Positions 60,445 to 64,000 of a DNA stretch of 64,000 bases are shown piece by piece. The DNA is from Rhizorhabdus histidinilytica. GTDB taxonomy: Bacteria; Pseudomonadota; Alphaproteobacteria; Sphingomonadales; Sphingomonadaceae. The notes below the pieces were generated by a model that was not told the origin of the DNA, ran no database searches, and was given only the letters and a program-made list of their open reading frames with translations. The DNA is taken from assembly GCF_900167915.1 (NCBI RefSeq), contig NZ_FUYM01000005.1:124001-188000 (forward strand), in the 5' to 3' direction. Both the position numbers and the translations under genes were made by a program. The stretch's first letter is position 1. Every line of letters starts with the position of its first letter.

Positions 60445-62304
60445 ATGAAACTCCCGATCAAGGCGGCGACGTCCGCGTTGGCGCTCGCCGCGCTGCTCGC
60501 CACCGCCCCGGCTCTCGCCGAGGAACAGCAGCCCGCCGCCGCGGCCGCCAACACGTCCACCGCGGCGCCCACCGTCGCCGAAGCCGATGCCTTCGTCGCC
60601 GATGCCGAAAAGCAGCTTGCCGATCTCGGCATCTACGGGGCGCAGGTGGCGTGGATCAACGCGACCTACATCACCGACGACACGGACGCGGTGAACGCCC
60701 GCGTCGGCGCCGAGTTCACCGAGATGCAGGTCCGCTACGCCAGCGGCGCAGCGCGCTTCGACGGGCTAAAGGGGCTGAGCTACGACACCCGCCGTAAGCT
60801 CGACATCCTCAAGCAGAGCATCGTCCTGCCCGCGCCCGCCACGCCGGGCGCCGCCAAGGAGCTCAACGACCTCGCGACCCGGCTCCAGTCGGCCTATGGC
60901 AAGGGCAAGGGGACGCTGCGCGGCCAGGAGATCAACGGCTCCGACATCGAGGCAGCGATGGGCACCAACCGCAACCCCGCCGAGCTCAAGGAGATGTGGG
61001 TCAGCTGGCATGACAATGTCGGCAAGCCGATGCGCGGCGACTATGCCAAGCTGGTCGAGATCGCCAACAAGGGCGCGGTCGACCTCGGCTACAAGGACCT
61101 CGGCGCGATGTGGCGCGCGGGCTACGACATGCCCGCCGACGACTTCGCGAAGATGATGGACCGGCTGTGGACGCAGGTGAAGCCGCTCTACGACGCGCTC
61201 CACTGCTACACCCGCGCCAAGCTCAACGAGAAATATGGCGACGCCGTCCAGGCGAAGACCGGCCCGATCCGCGCCGACCTGCTCGGCAATATGTGGGCGC
61301 AGGAATGGGGCAACATCTACGATATCGTCGCGCCGAAGGGCGCGGGCGACCTGGGCTTCGACATCGGCGACCTGCTCGTCGCCAAGCAGTACGACCCGGT
61401 GAAGATGGTCAAGGCGGGCGAGGGCTTCTACACCTCGCTGGGCTTCGCCAAACTGCCCGACAGCTTCTGGACCCGCTCGCAGATCACCAAGCCGCGCGAC
61501 CGCGAGGTGGTGTGCCACGCCTCCGCCTGGGATATCGACAATGTCGACGACCTGCGGATCAAGATGTGCACCAAGGTGAACTCGGACGACTTCGTCACGA
61601 TCCACCACGAACTGGGCCATAATTTCTACCAGCGCGCCTATAACAAGCAGCCCTATCTCTACCTCAACGGCGCCAATGACGGCTTCCACGAGGCGATCGG
61701 CGACTTCATCGCGCTGTCGGTGACCCCCGACTATCTGGTGCGGATCGGCCTGCTCGACCCGGCGAAGGTGCCGAGCGCCGACAAGGACATCGGCCTGCTG
61801 CTGCGTCAGGCGATGGACAAGGTCGCCTTCCTGCCGTTCGGCCTGCTGATGGACAAATGGCGCTGGGGCGTGTTCAGCGGCCAGATCAGCCCGGCCAGCT
61901 ACAACAAGGCGTGGACCGACCTGCGCCTGCAATATCAGGGCATCGTCCCGCCCGAGCCGCGCGACGAGGGCGATTTCGATCCGGGCGCCAAATACCACAT
62001 CCCGGGCAACACGCCCTATGCCCGCTACTTCCTCGCCCGCATCCTCCAGTTCCAGTTCTACAAGGCGGCATGCGAGCAGGCCGGCTGGAAGGGACCGCTC
62101 CACCGCTGCTCCTTCTACGGCAACAAGGAAGTCGGCGCGAAGCTCGACGCGATGCTGAAGATGGGCGCGTCCAAGCCCTGGCCCGACGCGCTCCAGGCCT
62201 TCACCGGCAGCCGCGAGATCGACGGTTCGGCGATGATCGCCTATTTCAAGCCGCTGATCGCCTGGCTCGACAAGCAGAACAAGGGCCAGCGCTGCGGCTG
62301 GTGA
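60445..62304 (+). CDS. M2 family peptidyl-dipeptidase (ACE-like), exported
   Basis: A 619-residue zinc dipeptidyl carboxypeptidase of the angiotensin-converting-enzyme family. The HExxH motif is His388-Glu-Leu-Gly-His392 (TIHHELGHNFYQ), with the third ligand Glu in GFHEAIGDFIALS downstream. Signal peptide MKLPIKAATSALALAALLATAPALA. C-terminal substrate pocket YHIPGNTPYARYFLARILQFQFYKA fits the family. Bacterial members such as XcACE remove C-terminal dipeptides. An inverted repeat TGACAG-TG-CTGTCA lies at 60403-60416, just upstream. Confidence 0.94.
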   Translation: MKLPIKAATSALALAALLATAPALAEEQQPAAAAANTSTAAPTVAEADAFVADAEKQLADLGIYGAQVAWINATYITDDTDAVNARVGAEFTEMQVRYASGAARFDGLKGLSYDTRRKLDILKQSIVLPAPATPGAAKELNDLATRLQSAYGKGKGTLRGQEINGSDIEAAMGTNRNPAELKEMWVSWHDNVGKPMRGDYAKLVEIANKGAVDLGYKDLGAMWRAGYDMPADDFAKMMDRLWTQVKPLYDALHCYTRAKLNEKYGDAVQAKTGPIRADLLGNMWAQEWGNIYDIVAPKGAGDLGFDIGDLLVAKQYDPVKMVKAGEGFYTSLGFAKLPDSFWTRSQITKPRDREVVCHASAWDIDNVDDLRIKMCTKVNSDDFVTIHHELGHNFYQRAYNKQPYLYLNGANDGFHEAIGDFIALSVTPDYLVRIGLLDPAKVPSADKDIGLLLRQAMDKVAFLPFGLLMDKWRWGVFSGQISPASYNKAWTDLRLQYQGIVPPEPRDEGDFDPGAKYHIPGNTPYARYFLARILQFQFYKAACEQAGWKGPLHRCSFYGNKEVGAKLDAMLKMGASKPWPDALQAFTGSREIDGSAMIAYFKPLIAWLDKQNKGQRCGW

Positions 62305-62367
62305 GTCGAAGCAGGGGCCGGTGGCGAATCGATTCGCCACCGGTCCCGGTTCCGGTCGAATCGACTC
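62303..62367. terminator. nested inverted repeat after the M2 peptidase gene
   Basis: Outer arms GAGTCGA (62303-62309) / TCGACTC (62361-62367), the first overlapping the stop codon; inner perfect palindrome of 26 bases at 62318-62343 centred on GAATCGATTC, extended by four more pairs (one G-U). A strong hairpin probably ends the peptidase transcript, although no T-run follows. Confidence 0.55.
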
Positions 62368-62599
62368 AGTAATGAACAAGGCTGACAATAAGCCGGACCG
62401 GCTTTCGTGCCGTGAACATCGGCAAAAAGCGCATCAATAGTATCCAAAATGGAGCCAGCGCCCGAAAAAGGCACCGCTCGACCGTTTTGACTATTGCTTT
62501 TTACCACGCCGCATCGCAGTGGCCCGGCCCTATCGCAACGGGATCAACCGGTCGGCGGGCGCCAATGGGGCCTCCGCCGCCCTTCGCGTTCGGGGGACC

Positions 62600-63772
62600 A
62601 TGGCCGCAGCGGTGATCATCATCATCATCGCGCTGACCTTCAGCGCCGCGATGCTGACCGGGGTGATGCTGATCGCCTGGCGCAGCTTCGGCCGGCCGCG
62701 CCATGCCCTGTTGTGGGCGGCGGCCTTCGCGGTGGCGACGGTCGAATGGATCGCCAACCTCGCCTTCCGGATCGCCCATGCCCAGGACAATGCCGCGATC
62801 TATGCGGCGATCGCCGGGCTGAGCTGCCTGTCCAACGCACTGATCGCGGCGGGCTTCGTTCAGCGCAGCCGGCCGCAGACGGGGCCTGGGCCCTTCCTGA
62901 TCGCTGCAGCCGGCGCCGCGCTGCTGATCGCCGGGGCGGCGATCGTCGTCCCGCACGACGGCGTCCGGGACGCGACCGGGCTGCTGTTCGGCGGGGCGAT
63001 GATGGCGATCAGCGCCGCGCATGTCGGCCGCGGCTTCCGCTCCGCGTCGCTGCCCGAACGATCGGTCACGCTGATGCTGATGCTGTTCGCGATGCTCGAC
63101 GGTGCGATGGCGGTCATCGCGCTGCGTCAGGGCATCGCCGGCCAGGGCGAGGCGTTCGCGCTGTTCCGCACCATCCTCGTCCTGCTCTATCCCCCTGCCT
63201 TCATCGGCGTCGGGCTGTTCTCCGTATTCCTGGTCGCCGCGGACCTGGCGGAGACGATGCGCACGCTGGCGACGTCGGACGTGCTGACCGGCGTCTACAA
63301 CCGGCGCGGGTTCGAGGATGCGGCCGAGCGCGCGATCCGCAACGCCCATCGCCAGCGCCAGCCGCTATCGGTGGTGGTCGCCGACATCGACGGCTTCAAG
63401 GCGATCAATGATCGCTACGGCCATGGCGTCGGCGATCGCGCGCTGCGCCATTTCGCCAGCCGGGTCGAGCGGCTCGTCCGGCGCGGCGACCTGATCGGCC
63501 GGATCGGCGGCGAGGAATTCGCGCTGCTCCTCGTCAACACTCGCCCGCAGGACGCGGTCGAGGTGGTCGAGCGTATCCGCCGCGACATCGCCGCGATGCC
63601 GGTCAGCGGGCCCGACCGCATCGTCATGACCGCCAGTTTCGGCGTCACCGGCCTGCGGCCCGGCGACATCTCGCTCGCCTCGCTCCTCACCCGCGCCGAC
63701 CGCGCGCTCTACCGCTCGAAGCTCGACGGCCGCGACCGGGTGACGAGCGCCGAGGAGCTGGAAGAGGCGTGA
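62600..63772 (+). CDS. diguanylate cyclase, membrane-bound (GGDEF)
   Basis: A 390-residue protein with about six to seven N-terminal hydrophobic segments (1-225) and a GGDEF domain. The active site is GGEEF at 303-307, and RxxD (Arg294-Arg-Gly-Asp297) lies five residues before it, the inhibitory I-site. Expected to make c-di-GMP with product inhibition. The ATG at 62600 has GGGGGACC upstream; an earlier GTG at 62519 is less likely. The membrane part could sense a ligand or redox state. Confidence 0.92.
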   Translation: MAAAVIIIIIALTFSAAMLTGVMLIAWRSFGRPRHALLWAAAFAVATVEWIANLAFRIAHAQDNAAIYAAIAGLSCLSNALIAAGFVQRSRPQTGPGPFLIAAAGAALLIAGAAIVVPHDGVRDATGLLFGGAMMAISAAHVGRGFRSASLPERSVTLMLMLFAMLDGAMAVIALRQGIAGQGEAFALFRTILVLLYPPAFIGVGLFSVFLVAADLAETMRTLATSDVLTGVYNRRGFEDAAERAIRNAHRQRQPLSVVVADIDGFKAINDRYGHGVGDRALRHFASRVERLVRRGDLIGRIGGEEFALLLVNTRPQDAVEVVERIRRDIAAMPVSGPDRIVMTASFGVTGLRPGDISLASLLTRADRALYRSKLDGRDRVTSAEELEEA

Positions 63773-63778
63773 TGTCCG

Positions 63779-63899
63779 GTTTCAGCTTGCGCTGAAACGA
63801 GCGGCACCGGCCCGCACCCCACCCGACCTCCCAGTGCTTCTACCCTATGGGAGGTCGGGTGGGGGTGCGGGCCGGTGCCGTATCCGGCGTCAGCCGGAT
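63779..63899. repeat. compound hairpin element between convergent genes (family E)
   Basis: Three stem-loops in a row: GTTTCAGC/GCTGAAAC (63779-63798); a 32/33-base near-perfect inverted repeat beginning CGGCACCGGCCCGCACCCC (63802-63833 / 63848-63880) with a 14-base loop; and ATCCGGC/GCCGGAT (63882-63898). The first base block GCGGCACCGGCCCGCA also occurs at 22362. Probably terminates both flanking genes. Confidence 0.7.
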
Positions 63900-63903
63900 C
63901 AGC

Positions 63904-64000
63904 TCAACGAAACGGCGGCTCGTCGAAGGCGCGCAGCTTGCGGCTGTGGAGGCGGGTGCCCTCGCCGCGGAGCTGGTCGACCGCGGCGATGCCGATCTGG
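63904..64000 (-). CDS. C-terminal fragment of an unrecognised protein
   Basis: The last 31 residues of a minus-strand gene that continues beyond the window (QIGIAAVDQLRGEGTRLHSR then KLRAFDEPPFR, TGA at 63904). High-GC codon pattern is normal for the genome. Too little to name. Confidence 0.6.
   Translation of the reverse strand, partial: QIGIAAVDQLRGEGTRLHSRKLRAFDEPPFR

Overview
The window is chromosomal DNA from a high-GC alphaproteobacterium, most likely a sphingomonad (Sphingomonadaceae). Supporting signs are a GapR/DUF2312 gene, an alphaproteobacterial LexA box (GAAC-N7-GAAC) before uvrA, a MarR-type EPS-associated regulator, the type of housekeeping proteins, and several families of dispersed palindromic repeats. 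I saw no rRNA, tRNA, CRISPR array, insertion-sequence transposase or phage.

Layout. 1-32192 is mostly core genome: an SDR fragment, an M16 metalloprotease, clpB behind a likely heat-shock promoter, an Hpt protein, tusA-like/der/bamB/yfgM-like, panB, gapR, pyk, an amidase, an S10 carboxypeptidase-like protein, rpmJ, a DUF4136-like lipoprotein with an M14 carboxypeptidase, a PilZ protein, an HNH nuclease, gluQRS, a HIG1 protein, a cobalamin adenosyltransferase, SOS-type uvrA, a DUF817 protein, an SRAP protein and a MoxR ATPase. 32287-51148 is one minus-strand surface-polysaccharide locus. It is read from a NusG/RfaH-like antiterminator and a MarR-type EPS regulator through wbpB-wbpD-wbpE, a flippase, acyltransferases, an epimerase, three glycosyltransferases, a hisH/hisF/wbpG amidotransferase set and a Wzy-like polymerase, to an aminotransferase, a 4,6-dehydratase, an initiating sugar-phosphate transferase and a GNAT. 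Much of 37-50 kb is visibly more AT-rich than its flanks, so it was probably acquired. 51249-64000 is core again: ggt, ffh, then rpsP-rimM-(membrane protein)-vapBC-trmD-rplS, asd, a GFA protein, an alpha/beta hydrolase, an M2 peptidase and a diguanylate cyclase.

How the genes work together. The locus carries two amino-sugar modules. WbpB/WbpE/WbpD homologues would make a 2,3-diacetamido-hexuronic acid nucleotide, which HisH2/HisF2/WbpG-type enzymes could convert to an acetamidino sugar. The dehydratase, LegC-like aminotransferase, GNAT and PglC-like transferase look like a bacillosamine-type route that starts the repeat unit on undecaprenyl phosphate. Flippase and polymerase indicate Wzx/Wzy assembly. 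Regulation is probably local: an RfaH-like protein, an ops-like element, and two matching inverted repeats (GTTCA-N4-TGAAC) at the two regulator genes.

The most unusual feature is a set of small palindromic elements that affect genes. One, with 37-bp inverted arms, sits in frame inside uvrA and adds roughly 55 residues. A sister copy supplies the C-terminus of gluQRS. Another lies between rpsP and rimM and appears to provide the rimM ribosome binding site.
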